Part shown: positions 11,189 to 22,643 of the stretch, piece by piece
How positions within the stretch are numbered: the stretch's first letter is position 1
How the letters are laid out: each line of letters opens with the position of its first letter
Source of the DNA: Lactifluus volemus
Taxonomy: Eukaryota; Basidiomycota; Agaricomycetes; Russulales; Russulaceae
DNA length: 64,000 nt
Assembly (NCBI GenBank): GCA_022376515.1
Contig: WTXI01000191.1
Location: forward strand, 1 to 64,000
Direction: 5' to 3'
Notes under the pieces: model-generated
The model's database searches: none
Seen by the model: the letters and a program-made list of their open reading frames with translations, nothing else
Told to the model about the DNA's origin: nothing
Made by a program: the position numbers and the translations under genes

Positions 11189-11259
11189 TGACATCAGTAA
11201 TGATGTCATGAGCCTGGGTCTAACTACGACGTCATCGAAGTTCTAGGCTAATGATGTCA
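11189..11259. promoter_or_regulatory. Cluster of CRE/ATF-like TGACGTCA variants upstream of the Helitron gene
   Basis: Four near-palindromic octamers lie within 71 bp and 80-155 bp before the RepHel ATG: TGACATCA (11,189), TGATGTCA (11,201), CGACGTCA (11,227) and TGATGTCA (11,252). They resemble bZIP ATF/CREB sites, some with CpG-to-TpG changes. A role in driving the transposase gene is inferred. Confidence 0.4.
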
Positions 11260-11341
11260 TAAGAGTCACTATGAGTCAAGAACACGCTGTTCTGTGTCGT
11301 ACAAGGTGAGGCTCTGTCCGTAAGCGAGAATGTAAACGGAA

Positions 11342-14300
11342 ATGAAAAACATGAGGCAACAGAGAGGCAGAGGTCTAGGTGAATCCGTAACAAATAGAGT
11401 GAGGAATGTAATTGGAGAGACCTTCAGCGACCATCCTATCTTCGGGGTGACGGCAATGAGTGAACATCAAAGACTCATCATCAATGCCGCACCTTATAAC
11501 CAGTTGCACGCATGTTTCAAAGAGTTTTTACCAGGCGAACGACTGTCTTCCCGTCGCAAGGTGGATTTACTAGAACGGCTGTTCGAGAAGGCAACACCCG
11601 CAATCCTCGACCGAATATTTCACATTCTCACGGAACCTGAAGCGGTGGACACGATGTCTGCAGCTAACAAGGATGCAGTACTTCGCACCCGAGGGCGGAA
11701 AAGAAAACGGCCAACAGAGGAACGGCCAATACGGGATCTATTGCCAGTGGGACCAGGATCTACGACTGAACCAGTATCAGAACCAACTGTAATGAGTAGC
11801 GAAGCAAGCGATCATGTTGACGGACAGCATTATTTGGAGCTTCCAACTACAGATCAAGCCAGGCATTGCTTCCGCGAGTTTTACTCTGCGACCCATCCTA
11901 GTTCTTTGCGTACCGCTGTCTGCGCTGTTTGTGCTCGCGAAGAAATGGCAACACCAGACTGCCTGTCACAATACGATGTGAGGCACATACCGAATCTACA
12001 CCGTCTCCAGCCCCAGGCCCCACATGAAGCACACGACATTTACATGGGTGCGTTGCTGGAACCATCAGGCGTTTCCGTCGTGGACGACTGTACAATTGTA
12101 TCCATCTGCACAGAGTGTGTGCGCGAATTAAAGAAGGCGGTAATGGAGCCACCACGTCACTCGCTTGCCAATAACATGTGGATTGGCCGTATACCTTGGG
12201 AGCTCGCGAAACTAACCATTCCGGAACAGCTGCTAATTGCTTTGTTGTACCCACGCGTTTTTGTGTACAAACTGTACAACAAGTCATGGCGCGATCAAGA
12301 CCAAACGAAACTGCAACGCGGAATGCGAGGAACGGTTTGCACATACGAACTGAATGCAGACAGCGTGTCCTCAATGTTGCAAGGTACCCTGATGCCACGG
12401 CCGCCAGCCGTTTTGTCGTCCACAATCGTCGTAACGTTTATTGGGCGCGAAAAACTGAACCCGTCACGTGTCCACAGTTTACTCTGAGTCAGACGGCATG
12501 TAGTGATGGAAGCCCTCGTTTGGTTGAAGCGACACAACAAAAAGTACTACGGGAACATAGAAATCGATCCCACGCGGTTGGACCACCTTCCACAGGACGG
12601 TATTCCGGAAGAAATTGTGACCACGATTCGTCACAATAATGATGAAGACTTGATTGAGCAAGAGAGTGCTCCGTATGTTTGTGAGGAGACAGATGAGACA
12701 ACAGTGAGAAGTGCGTCTCGTATGGCTCCGATGACGTGCATTTAGTTGATTTATTTTTAACAATTTGGGAATATACAGGGCCTTCAACGGAGAACGAGAC
12801 AGGGCAACAAGTGAGTGATGGTGGTGATACGACAACTGTTGAAGATCAACGGCCTGAGACGAGTAAGTGCTGTAGCACTGTTTACGAGAGAAGAAAAGTA
12901 ATGAATTAACTCTCTCATTAGTCCAAGGCGAAGTTATACCACTAACAACCAACGGTATGTTGGATGTGGACATGAGCAATGTGACTGCATCAGAAACGAC
13001 TTTACGAGGATTGATGAACCTATGGAACAAGAACCAAGAAGGTCCATACGGCATTCGACACGGATATCGGCCAGTACAGGACCTACCGCCAAACCGGAGC
13101 TCTTCAGAAGCCAGTCTTGCGAGTAACCTGTATGAGAAAGCGTTTCCGTGCCTCTACCCATATGGACATGGTGGCCTTGAGGCGCCTCGGCCTGCGTCAC
13201 TAGGTTTTAGGGACCACATCCAATGGTCGTTGCAGTACTTTGACCGGCGATTCCGCAAACACGAAACATTCCCATTTTTTGCTTTTGGAATCTTGCAGCG
13301 CAGGGAAGCGTTGACGTCTGCTCGTGTACAGATGAACAGAGCAGCATTTGAACGGGACACTGACATAATTGCTGGAATAACCAAGGAGCAACTTGTGGTC
13401 GCTCAGAAGGAAGAGCAGGCGAACAGGCCAATCAGTAATCCCGCTGTCAGGCATCTCCGGAAGACTGTACGTGGGGCTCTCGGTCGAGTGACAGGCTCCA
13501 ATGAAAGCCGATTTCAAATGCGTGCACAAATCTGGTCAACAAGTGTATATCTCGGTCCTCCGTCATTGTGGGTGACAATCAATCCGTCAGATATCAACAA
13601 TCCTATTGCGCAAATTTTCACAGGTGTACCTGTTGACACAGAGATGACGGCCAACCTTCCTAATAATCAGGAACGGGCAAAGAACATCGCGGACGACCCT
13701 TATGCGGCTGCCCATTTCTTTCACTTCCTGATAGGAGCAATAATTGAGCATTTGTTTCAGGTGAAGGTGGATGGCCACAGTCATAGGGTAAAAAGCGGTG
13801 TGGGCGTCTTTGGCCGTGTCTCCGCATATTTTGGTCTCGTGGAAAGTCAAGGACGTGGTACACTGCATCTTCACCTCATCTTATGGCTCGCAGACACGCC
13901 GAGATCAGAAACCATACAAGAATTGCTGAAATGTGCAAGCTTTCGTCAACGGGTGGCAAACTACATTCGAGGAACCATTCATGCCTATCTACCGGGCTTG
14001 GAATCAGTGGAATCTATCAAGTCGATTAGTATCAATAAGGAAGTCGCATGTAAGGGGCCGCCATCTCCTGATGAACCAAATTACAGCGAGTTGCTGTGCC
14101 AAGACGAATTACAGTTGGCCAGAGCTGAACAAATCCACATCTGTAAACAAGGTCGCTGTCTAGTTCTTGATCGGGAAGGCCAAGTACGCTGCAAGCGACG
14201 AGCTCCGTTTCTTTGTGCAACAGAAGATTTTGTTACAGAAACGGGTGCCTGGGGACCGAAAAGACTACATGGATACGTGAATGGCTGGTCCCCCGCAATT

Positions 14301-17300
14301 CTCGTTAATGCAAGGTGTAACAATGATATCAAACTATTGACAAACGGTGGCGACACAAAGAATATTACCTACTACGTGACAACCTATGCAGCGAAGAAAC
14401 AGGGCCAATCATATAACCTTGTAGCAGTGCTCACAGAGGGCTACAATTACCACCAAAAGCATCCTATGTCCCGGTACCTGAACGAGGTCAAGGAAACGTC
14501 ACGCCTTCTCATTTTTCGACTGATGCACGCCGTAAACCGACATCAAGAGCTAGCTGCTCCGATGGTGATATCATACTTAATGGGTTGGGGGGATGTCTAC
14601 AGGTCACATACATATTTGACAATCTACTGGACATCTTTTATTGGCGAAATGTTGCGCACATTTCCATCCTTGGTAAATCAAGCGTCGTTAGTATTCAACG
14701 TAGCATGTGATGAGGCCATGAAGCACTAACAAGATCTCAGGATGGAACCGTATTGCGCCACAACACACGACAGGTAAGTCATCATGACAATCTCTCGTTC
14801 TTTACATACAAACATGCACCAGGAATCGGCGACAGATGCCAGAGATAGCAGAGCAAACCATTACAAGCACGGAGGATTCACAGGATCATGTAAGACACAG
14901 TTGCGGATTATTTCCACGTGGTTGAGTCTTTCGTTTTTTCGCATTGACAGGATGGCACGGAACACGTCATACTTGATGTCGCACCTCATGATGGAGTCCG
15001 TCGTGTATTTGCAACCAGTCAAATTGTGGACTATCAGCACCGAGGGGACGCTCTCTCAGGTTACAATGTGTTACAGTTTTTCGTTGACACATACGAAGAG
15101 CGGGTGAAACAAGCAGTGGTAAACACGGCAGACTCGGATTCGGATTCGGAGGCAGTTACGCAAGAGAACAATCGACCCTGTGGCATGGGCAGACCAAAAC
15201 ACGATCGCGTACGATACAGGGAAGGCCATCCCAAGGCTAACTTGTGTCAACGAGTTATCCGTCCCCAGGGTCACCGGAACCTGCCCAATTTTATGGGCCG
15301 ATATTTTCCCCGAAATGACGACCCAGAAATCGGAGATTTCTACTACGCATCCGTTTTGATGTTGCTGAAGCCTTGGCGTAACGTCGGTACGGATCTGAAA
15401 GGAGAAAACGACAGCTGGTCGAGTGCGTACCAAACCTTTGTGAGTGACACATCGGCACACGTGCGCTCAATTATATCCGGTTTACAATACTATCACGAAT
15501 GTGAAGCAAGTGCCAACAACACCGGGGACAGTGAACCCAGGCATGGTGAAGAGCAGCTCACAGAGCCCGGAGCAGGGAACGATGTTGGAACGGATATCAC
15601 TGGTGTCCGAGAGGAGAACGAGGAAGAGCGAGAAAGGCTACGTCAACAAATGTTTACAGAAGAGAGGGTCGCGAAGCTTCTGGCCTCAGAATTCTCATTT
15701 CAGGAACAGAACCACGGAATGCTTGCAATCGAAATTGCGAAGAGTGCCGGGGTATTTCGGGGAATATTAGACTCGGACACGTGGAACATCCAAGAGAACG
15801 CGCAGAATCGTAATGCGGTACACGAAGATGAGGCTCGGCTGACGAGGTGGAAGTATCAAATGCAAAGGGACGTTGCCGCACAAAACGAAACGCACGTGTT
15901 GCCATGGACGGACAGTGAAGATGGGAGCCACGCCGATGTACAAGTATTGCAGGCAGTGAACTTGAACAGTGACCCGGCAGGAGTTAGTTTACTACAAGGA
16001 GACGAAGGCACAGCTACGATCGCCGTCGAACCGAAACAGTTGAACAAAACGCAGAGCCGCGCTTTTGACATAATTGTCAATCATGTGTATGACCAGCTGT
16101 CAGGGAAGAATCCTAAAGGGCTTCGGATGATCTTGTACGGTGAAGGAGGGACGGGGAAGTCGAAAGTAATCGAAATGGTGACAAACGCATTTGCGGACGC
16201 AGGTGATTGATGTTTGCCCAGGAGAAGTCATACATTTCAATTAACTGACCAGGAATGCAGGTGTTGCACACTGGTTGGCCAAAGCAGCGTACACAGGAGT
16301 AGCGGCAGCCTTGATTAATGGAAAGACAACGCACACAGTCTCAGGAATAGGAGCACGATCTGTGAAGAATCTGGGTAGGAACACCAAGGCGAAACTGGAA
16401 ACATATTGGAAACCCAAGAGGTACTTGATCATCGATGAATTCTCCATGCTTTCAAAGACGTTTCTCGCCACAATGGAACGTAACATATCTATTGCCAGGA
16501 CGGACTCCCCGGCCAACGGCAGAGACTCGTTCGGCGGCCTCAGCGTTATTTTGTGTGGTGATTTACACCAGCTTCCTCCAGTTGCAGAACAGAAGCGAGA
16601 GTTCTTGTTCCAACCTACCGATCACACATTCGATCCACCGGAATGCAAGAGGGGAGCGTCGCTATACAGAGAATTTGAAACAGTTGTCATACTAACAGAA
16701 CAGATGCGCATAACCGATCCAGTTTGGCAAAACATGCTGACCAATCTAAGAAAGGGCGATGTTCAAAAAGAAGATGTGGACATGTTACGAGGGCTCATGC
16801 TCGGACAAACGGTGCAAGACAATTTCGATGTCGAGCCATGGTGTTCGGCATGCCTAGTAACACCCCATCATGCTGTTCGACAGCAATGGAACGATGCATG
16901 CGCACGCAAGTGGTGTCGAGAAACAGGCCAGCAATTGTTAATTTGTCACGCAGAAGATCGTAAGGGGGAAGACCGTTTAACGCTTGAAGAGCAAATATGC
17001 TTTCTGGAACATCTGAGGGACAAGGGCGGCAGGAAGAACAAACTACCACACCAAGTCGAGCTGGCGATAGGGCTGAAGGTATTGGTTACCAACAACATCG
17101 CAACAGACCTGGACATAACGAACGGAGCAAAGGGAGAGATCGTTGACATAATCCTCGATAAGAACGAACCGCCATTGAGCAACGACCCAATCGTTCATCT
17201 AAACAAGATGCCATTGTGTATTCTGGTCAGGTTGGAAAGAACCCATACAAGTCAGTTGGAAGGGCTCGCAGACAATGTTGTTCCAGTGGAACCCATCAAG

Positions 17301-17705
17301 ATACAAGTCAAATTTTACGTCAGGGCAGTACAACGAAATGGCAACCGCACACAGTTCCCTATGACATTGGCATATGCACTTACGGACTACTGCTCACAAG
17401 GCCAGACCATATCACACGCCATCGTAGATCTGGCGCAACCACCAACAGGTTCGCTATCCTTGTTCAACGTGTACGTCGCATTGTCTCGTAGCAGAGGGCG
17501 GTCGACAATTCGGTTGCTCCGCGATTTCAAGGACGGTTTGTTTCAAAAGGGTGTCGACAACGAGCTTCTAGTAGAAGACGAACGCCTGTCAAGGATCGAT
17601 CGAGAGACAGAGAAGGAGTGGGAAGAGCGAATGAAGTACGTCAGTTGCAACACGAATTTAAGGTGGAACGGATACTCACCCTGTAGAAGCAGTACTCACA
17701 CATGA
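11342..17705 (+). mobile_element. Helitron rolling-circle transposon (coding core; termini unresolved)
   Basis: The RepHel gene fills this interval. Helitrons make no target-site duplication and end in 5'-TC and hairpin-CTRR-3'. I could not prove either end. The best 3' candidate is a perfect 7-bp-stem hairpin at 18,877-18,892 followed 9 nt later by CTGG, but the next base is not T. If that end is right, the dispersed repeat and the carbonic anhydrase fragment at 18.0-18.5 kb would be cargo inside the element. Confidence 0.8.
11342..17705 (+). pseudogene. Helitron RepHel protein (HUH replication initiator + PIF1-like helicase), two in-frame stops
   Basis: Six exons (11342-12719, 12779-12862, 12922-14773, 14823-14889, 14951-16202, 16261-17705) with introns of 49-61 nt sum to 6078 nt, exactly 2026 codons, supporting the model. 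An N-terminal DUF6570-like part (GRIPWELAKLTIPEQLLIAL) is followed by the Helitron N domain with the HUH motif in GRGTLHLHLILWL (near 13,853) and the two-tyrosine motif in NITYYVTTYAAKK (near 14,360). The helicase has Walker A GEGGTGKS (16,140), Walker B YLIIDEFSML (16,422), GDLHQLPPV and the terminal TDYCSQGQTI and VALSRSRGR. These proteins nick, unwind and replicate the element by rolling circle. Two lesions interrupt it: TGA at 12,485-12,487 and TAA at 14,727-14,729, each with homologous sequence continuing in frame afterwards. No frameshift is needed anywhere else, so inactivation looks recent. Confidence 0.85.
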
Positions 17706-18000
17706 GCCTGCAATAACACAACAAAGGCACTCAGCAGCACCTAAGTGGGCCAGCCAAAACGGCGGAGTGAGACGAATGAGAATGGTGAACCGAAAACGAA
17801 GGGGAATGAGCGTAAACTGTACATGTACATCGCGTGAAATGAAAAACAGGAACAATCTGAACATCGTTCCAGTGTGCTTGGTAAAACCGTGCTCCGGGAT
17901 CGCATAGGCACGCAACAAACAGGGGCGAAGATAAAACGCACACAAGCCCCAGGGGTGTCGAGCCAGCGACAACGGTTGTCTTCTGTGCAGACAGAGGGGA
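17706..18000. other. 3' flank of the Helitron gene, nothing firm
   Basis: No conserved gene. The minus strand is open through much of it, continuous with the repeat that follows, but no motif was recognised. Confidence 0.4.
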
Positions 18001-18300
18001 TTACGGACAGGAAAGGCTGACAGTGAAAGTGATCCAGAAAGGCGACTATTTTGCACCGCTGTCCCATGGAAAACACCAAGGGGAACGTACGAGTGCGAGG
18101 AAGAGGTTGAAGCGGAATCGAGGTAGGCACGTGAACGGGTGGTACATTTGAACGCTGAGGTAGGTGCGATCGTGGGACAGCACAATAGCGCCTATAATCG
18201 CAGGCATCCAAAGCCCTGACAAACGCAAGTGCGATGTCAGCGAAATTTTGATGCCAGGCCCGGACACCACGAGAAGGGGCGCCTGGTAGGGAAGCACCAT
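18000..18300. repeat. Dispersed repeat family, copy 4
   Basis: Aligns with 8260-8570 in the same orientation, including GGAACGTACGAG/GGAACATACGAG and the GGACACCACGAGAAGGGGC stretch shared by both copies. It directly abuts the carbonic anhydrase-like fragment. Confidence 0.65.
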
Positions 18301-18500
18301 CAAAGAGACCACAAACGCACAGGTTCATCTTCCCGGCTGCCCACACCGCTTGCACGGAGGCGGAATTAACGACATTTGCAACTTTCACGCGCACGCTCTC
18401 CTCGACAATCTGCGTCAATGCCTCGGGCTTGGAGAGATCTTCAAGTTCAAGCGTGCGAAGGTGCTCGGTAAGCGGAGCGAGCCAGCGCCCAAGGGACGTC
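18274..18500 (-). pseudogene. Beta-carbonic anhydrase, C-terminal fragment (probable)
   Basis: About 75 codons on the minus strand read TTSLGRWLAPLTEHLRTLEL, then KPEALTQIVEESVRVKVANV, SASVQAVWAAGK and LCVCGLFDGASLPG. The order matches the C-terminal half of fungal beta-carbonic anhydrases: the GRWLAPL helix, the VEESV-K-QV-NV helix, the W-AGK turn and the final beta strand (usually VHGWVYD; here VCGLFDG). The zinc ligands (Cys, His, Cys) lie further upstream in the family and are not visible, so this is a partial, non-functional copy. It could be Helitron-captured host sequence. Confidence 0.5.
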
Positions 18501-19335
18501 GTGGGCTCACTCGGGGGAGTATTGGCCGGGTAGTGAAGGGGGGAAACGTACGACCGGACGCCGACAGCTGCGGTGGCAAAAGTGATCACGGAGAGCACCG
18601 AGTGAGATCAGCACGAGGGGAAAAAGGGACAGAAGACCAGTGGACCGCGCGGCAAGTGGAGTCGGCATGGTAACGAGCGTGTGAATAACATACCTGTTAC
18701 GAGCAAGAACAAATGTCTTCTATGTCGCGGGACGGACAAATTGAGTAGGTGAATAAGCACAAAAAGGGACGGAAGACCAAATACAGGAGGACGGATGGCC
18801 AATATAGGGAAAAAGATCACGTGAAGTGGATTACTAACCGGATTAGTAAGAAGGCGACTTTCGACTTCTACAGAATACCTTGCAAGCAAGGTAACTCATG
18901 ACTGGGAAAGTTTCCGGAACCATCATTGAATGGTTTTCTGCCCCCATGAGGAAGATTTTATGTTCGCCCATTCGTTGCTATTTTTGACTCACAGTCTAGC
19001 CCTCCAGAAGCAGGTAAAACAAAAGAGCCGCTTAGGGCGAAAGGTTTATTGACGAATAAATTCAAGAAGAGCTTGACCGACATGCGGTGAAACGCAGAAG
19101 TGAACATGAATGATTGTGAACGTTCAATATTTGGTGTAACATGTGACAGGGTGATAAATTGGGCAGTGCTTGTGTCCATTCTATTGGAGTCTCCTCTTCC
19201 CTAATAATGATATACTTCTTGCATCCAAGCTTGCGGCATTGACCACGGACTTGATCTGAGCCTAAGTACCAAGATAGCGGAACAGCTGGCCCTACGACTT
19301 GCGTCAGGGATCCCAAACGAGAGGTGATTCTTGAT
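18501..19335. other. Intergenic between Helitron region and LINE
   Basis: No gene supported. It contains a perfect inverted repeat ACCTTGC-AA-GCAAGGT at 18,877-18,892, noted as a possible but unproven Helitron terminal hairpin. Confidence 0.45.
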
Positions 19336-19351
19336 GACGTGTAAGAGGCAG
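19336..19351 (+). repeat. LINE target-site duplication, left copy
   Basis: GACGTGTAAGAGGCAG, 16 bp, immediately before the LINE 5' end and identical to 26,698-26,713. Confidence 0.95.
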
Positions 19352-19514
19352 CGGAGCCACAGCTCCTTGACCTCTTACCACCACCATCCCTAGTCAGAAC
19401 CCGCCTGGTATCTCGCGACCTGACTCTGTTTTCCTCAACGCTCCAACACTCGACTCTGTTATCCTCGTCTGTATTCGTTTTTGTCAACGTCCCCTCTTCC
19501 TTCCTCCTCTTCCA

Positions 19515-22500
19515 ATGGACCCCGTTGTCCCACCTCCTTCCTCTGGGGAACCCCCCGCCCTTCCTATTCCTTACAACCCCTCACACCCTTCCCTACCCGT
19601 CCCTGTTCCCCCCGGCCTCGGGGACGTACATTTCGTCACCGGAGCTACCTCTCTCCCCGCTTTCACCATCGACCTTCTCCCTACCCCTCCTTCCTCCTTT
19701 TTCGACGTGACTGCCAATGGCAGCGTCACCCGAGCGGCCCTCGACCGCCTCGGGGAATTTTTCAGCCACGGCTTCACCACCCCTTCCTCCTCTCCCGACT
19801 CCGCTGTCCCCAGAGACCTTTGGTTTCGTGTGGCAGCCAACATTGTCCTCCAGATCCACGGCGGCATGCGCCGCTCGTGCATGACATTTAACTCCGAACT
19901 TCCTAACGAAACTCACCCTCTCCCTCACCCCTCTGCTGACTTAGAAGCCTCCGTTGCCGCTACCGCTGCCGGAGTCCACGCGATTGACTCCTTCTTCTCC
20001 TCCTTCACCACTGACCCTGCCCACTGGTCGCTGTGCATGCGTTGCCTCGAAAACTGCAACACGGCCTCGATGGAACAACGCTTCCAAGCTGCCCTCATGT
20101 CCTGTGGCCACGACTTTCAAATTGCACACACTTCTGTTTTCAACGCCGCTCACCGGGACCTCTCCCAGCTGGCCGATCGCTGGATCGCCGATCAACTCAC
20201 GGAAATTAAAGCTGCATTGATTGGGCATGTCCTCGGACTCCCCTCTGACACCTCCCACCCTGAACTCAATTCTTGGGTCAAGGACATGGCCCAGCACATC
20301 TCCGATTATGTGATCCCCTCTCTAGCGGAGGAGGAACGCCGCACCACTGTTGCCGCATTGACCCGCGAGTCCCTAGATGATGCACGGGCCCAAGTGGCTG
20401 CCCTACACAAAGACGAATTTGCCCGCCTACAGACACAGGCTTCTCGCGAACTCTCTGAAGAATACGAGGCCTACCGTGCCTCTCTCCGCCAACAGATGGA
20501 TGCTGACTTTCTCGCATACAAACAACAACTCCGCATCGAGGCCCAGGAGGCCAAGGAAGCAGCCCGCATCGCTGCAGTCCAGGCGTTGCCCCCTCCTCCG
20601 AAATCTGCCGCCAAATCCTCTCGTAAGACCCATCGCGTAGACCCCCTTGCGCGCCCTCCATCCCGGGCCCAGTCTACCCACCCCTCCCCCAACCGCACCC
20701 CTCAAGCGTCTCCAATCTGCCCCCCAGACGAACCCCCTGCTCTTTTCCTCCCGGGTCCGGGAATCCCTCCGGCTTCCCCCGTCCAGGCCTCGTCTGAACA
20801 ACGCATTCAACCTGTCCCTTCGGCCCCTCTCCCTGCAAACCTTACTGCCCCCATCCCCACGACCTCGTCTGTACCAGGCCTCTCTGAAATCATGGCTCAT
20901 CTCTCATCGCTCTCATCCAAGGTGAAGAACCTCGACTTCAGAGTAGAAGCGTTGGAGGGCTACCCTGACTTCGGCCCCGACTTCGACATGGACTATGGCG
21001 ACCCTCCGCAAACCGCTGTGCCGCCCCTCCCCCAACCCACGGGATGGGACGGCCCCTCTCCTCCCCCTGTTGCACGCATCGACGATCAATCTTTCCCTCC
21101 CCTCCCCCCCGCCAATGCACCTCCTGCCTCTACACCTGCCCCCCCACCTAATCTGTCCGTCGCTCCCCGACCGCCACCCCCTGAGGTGGACGACGCCTCC
21201 TCACCCACGGCCCCCTGGATTAGTGCTGTCCATGGCCGCCGGAAAGGGAAAGGAAAACAGGCCGCGACACAACGGTCCAACACACGTCAAACCAGCCCTC
21301 CGGTACCCTCGTCTCAGTCCCCTCCCCCCTCCTCCGTCCTCACTAAGGAGGACCTTCTCAAGATGTCCCGCGCCCAACTCTTAGCCGCTTACCACGCTAA
21401 ATGGGGCAAGAAACTGACTAACACCAATCTCACAATCCCTGCCATCATCGATCTTTACCTCACCAAACCTCTCGCTCAGAAACCACAGCCCGCCAAGGCC
21501 CCTTCCCCTTCCCTCACCACGGACTACCTTCTTATCCGTACCTCCCCTGTCCTGCTCCAAGAGCCCAAACGGGGCGATCAGGGGTCGATCACCAGGGACC
21601 TCCAGAAAGCCATCCGACAGTCCACGGTACCCTCCGATGGTGTTTCCCTCCTTGCCGGACGTTGGCAAGGCCCTAACTCCCACAACTTCGTCCTCACGTT
21701 TGCTGGTTCCCCTCCCATGGAGGCAATCTTTCGCCTCCGAAAAATCCTCACCGACCCTTTCCCACCTTGCCTCCTCGCCCCTCAGAAAGGCTCCGTCCAG
21801 GTTCTCCTGAATGCAGTCCCGATTATCCGGGATGAAAATGGCAACCTCCCTTCTGAACAAGACCTCCGCCGCGAACTGGAATCAAACCCAGTCTGCTCTG
21901 GCATCACTTTCCTTGCCGCTCCTCGCTGGCTGAAGAAAGATATCAACTTCTTCGCCCGACACTCCTCCGTCCTCCTCAGTCTCGTCGACCCAGATGGCAA
22001 AACCGTCCCTTCTCTCATCCGCTCTCCTCCTGCCCTCTTCAGCCAACGGGTCACCGCCCAACGCTTTGAGGCCAGACCTACCCTCCAACAGTGCAACCGC
22101 TGTTGGGCGTTAGGCCACCAGGCCACGCGCTGCCGTGTCCCAGAGAACAAGATCATCTGCCCCCGCTGCGGTGGCCCACATCCGCTTGAACAACATGCTA
22201 ACCTCTGCCCCAACCTTCTCTCACATAAAGAACCATCGGTCTGCCACTGCGAATCCACTTGCCTCAACTGCACCAGAACCAAAAGAAAGTCAGGGAAAGG
22301 CCCCTCTCCGGTCGGACACTCCGCCCTCGACGTCTCCTGCCCTCTCCGTGCTGCTTACCGTCTCCCAACCCCCTCGGAGGGCGAAGAGGCCCCACCCTCG
22401 CCCGTACCCACCACTTCCCATGCTCTACCAGAGGCGGCGCCAATCTCCGCTATCTCCAGACCGCGCCCTGTCCCCATCTTTCATGACGTCAACCCGGTAG

Positions 22501-22643
22501 ACGCCTCCAACTTCCCGGCCCATGTCCTCTCCCTCGCCTTCCGGCCCGACGGCCCCTCCACCTCCGAACTTGCTTCTTTGTCGCCAGAGGAGCAACGCTG
22601 GCTCAAATTTGAACGTGCGGCTGCCCGCCGTCAATGTCTTTAA
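19515..22643 (+). CDS. LINE ORF1p, gag-like nucleic-acid-binding protein with zinc knuckles
   Basis: 1042 residues with no intron. An N-terminal part of unknown fold is followed by a long, charged, probably coiled-coil helix (about residues 280-355; RQQMDADFLAYKQQLRIEAQ), a Pro/Ser/Ala-rich spacer, a short second coil (about 455-485) and another Pro-rich stretch. A folded region around 650-840 precedes cysteine-rich knuckles: CNRCWALGHQATRC (about 861), CPRCGGPHPLEQHANLC (about 882) and a third Cys/His cluster (CHCESTCLNC, about 910). ORF1 proteins of LINEs coat the element RNA, form multimers and assist target-primed reverse transcription in the nucleus. The stop codon overlaps the ORF2 start. 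The ATG at 19,515 is the first in this frame after the 5' UTR. Confidence 0.9.
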   Translation: MDPVVPPPSSGEPPALPIPYNPSHPSLPVPVPPGLGDVHFVTGATSLPAFTIDLLPTPPSSFFDVTANGSVTRAALDRLGEFFSHGFTTPSSSPDSAVPRDLWFRVAANIVLQIHGGMRRSCMTFNSELPNETHPLPHPSADLEASVAATAAGVHAIDSFFSSFTTDPAHWSLCMRCLENCNTASMEQRFQAALMSCGHDFQIAHTSVFNAAHRDLSQLADRWIADQLTEIKAALIGHVLGLPSDTSHPELNSWVKDMAQHISDYVIPSLAEEERRTTVAALTRESLDDARAQVAALHKDEFARLQTQASRELSEEYEAYRASLRQQMDADFLAYKQQLRIEAQEAKEAARIAAVQALPPPPKSAAKSSRKTHRVDPLARPPSRAQSTHPSPNRTPQASPICPPDEPPALFLPGPGIPPASPVQASSEQRIQPVPSAPLPANLTAPIPTTSSVPGLSEIMAHLSSLSSKVKNLDFRVEALEGYPDFGPDFDMDYGDPPQTAVPPLPQPTGWDGPSPPPVARIDDQSFPPLPPANAPPASTPAPPPNLSVAPRPPPPEVDDASSPTAPWISAVHGRRKGKGKQAATQRSNTRQTSPPVPSSQSPPPSSVLTKEDLLKMSRAQLLAAYHAKWGKKLTNTNLTIPAIIDLYLTKPLAQKPQPAKAPSPSLTTDYLLIRTSPVLLQEPKRGDQGSITRDLQKAIRQSTVPSDGVSLLAGRWQGPNSHNFVLTFAGSPPMEAIFRLRKILTDPFPPCLLAPQKGSVQVLLNAVPIIRDENGNLPSEQDLRRELESNPVCSGITFLAAPRWLKKDINFFARHSSVLLSLVDPDGKTVPSLIRSPPALFSQRVTAQRFEARPTLQQCNRCWALGHQATRCRVPENKIICPRCGGPHPLEQHANLCPNLLSHKEPSVCHCESTCLNCTRTKRKSGKGPSPVGHSALDVSCPLRAAYRLPTPSEGEEAPPSPVPTTSHALPEAAPISAISRPRPVPIFHDVNPVDASNFPAHVLSLAFRPDGPSTSELASLSPEEQRWLKFERAAARRQCL
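22634..22643 (+). promoter_or_regulatory. ORF1/ORF2 10-nt overlap, ATGTCTTTAA
   Basis: The ORF2 ATG lies 5 nt before the ORF1 stop TAA, in a different frame. The tight start-stop overlap suggests ORF2 is translated by termination-reinitiation after ORF1, as shown for some other LINEs. That mechanism is inferred here. Confidence 0.6.

Noticed and set aside
18877..18905. Hairpin ACCTTGC-AA-GCAAGGT followed by CTGG as the Helitron 3' end
   Set aside because: Helitrons insert before T and usually end in CTAG or CTRR next to it; here the next base is G. Kept only as a candidate, not used as a boundary.
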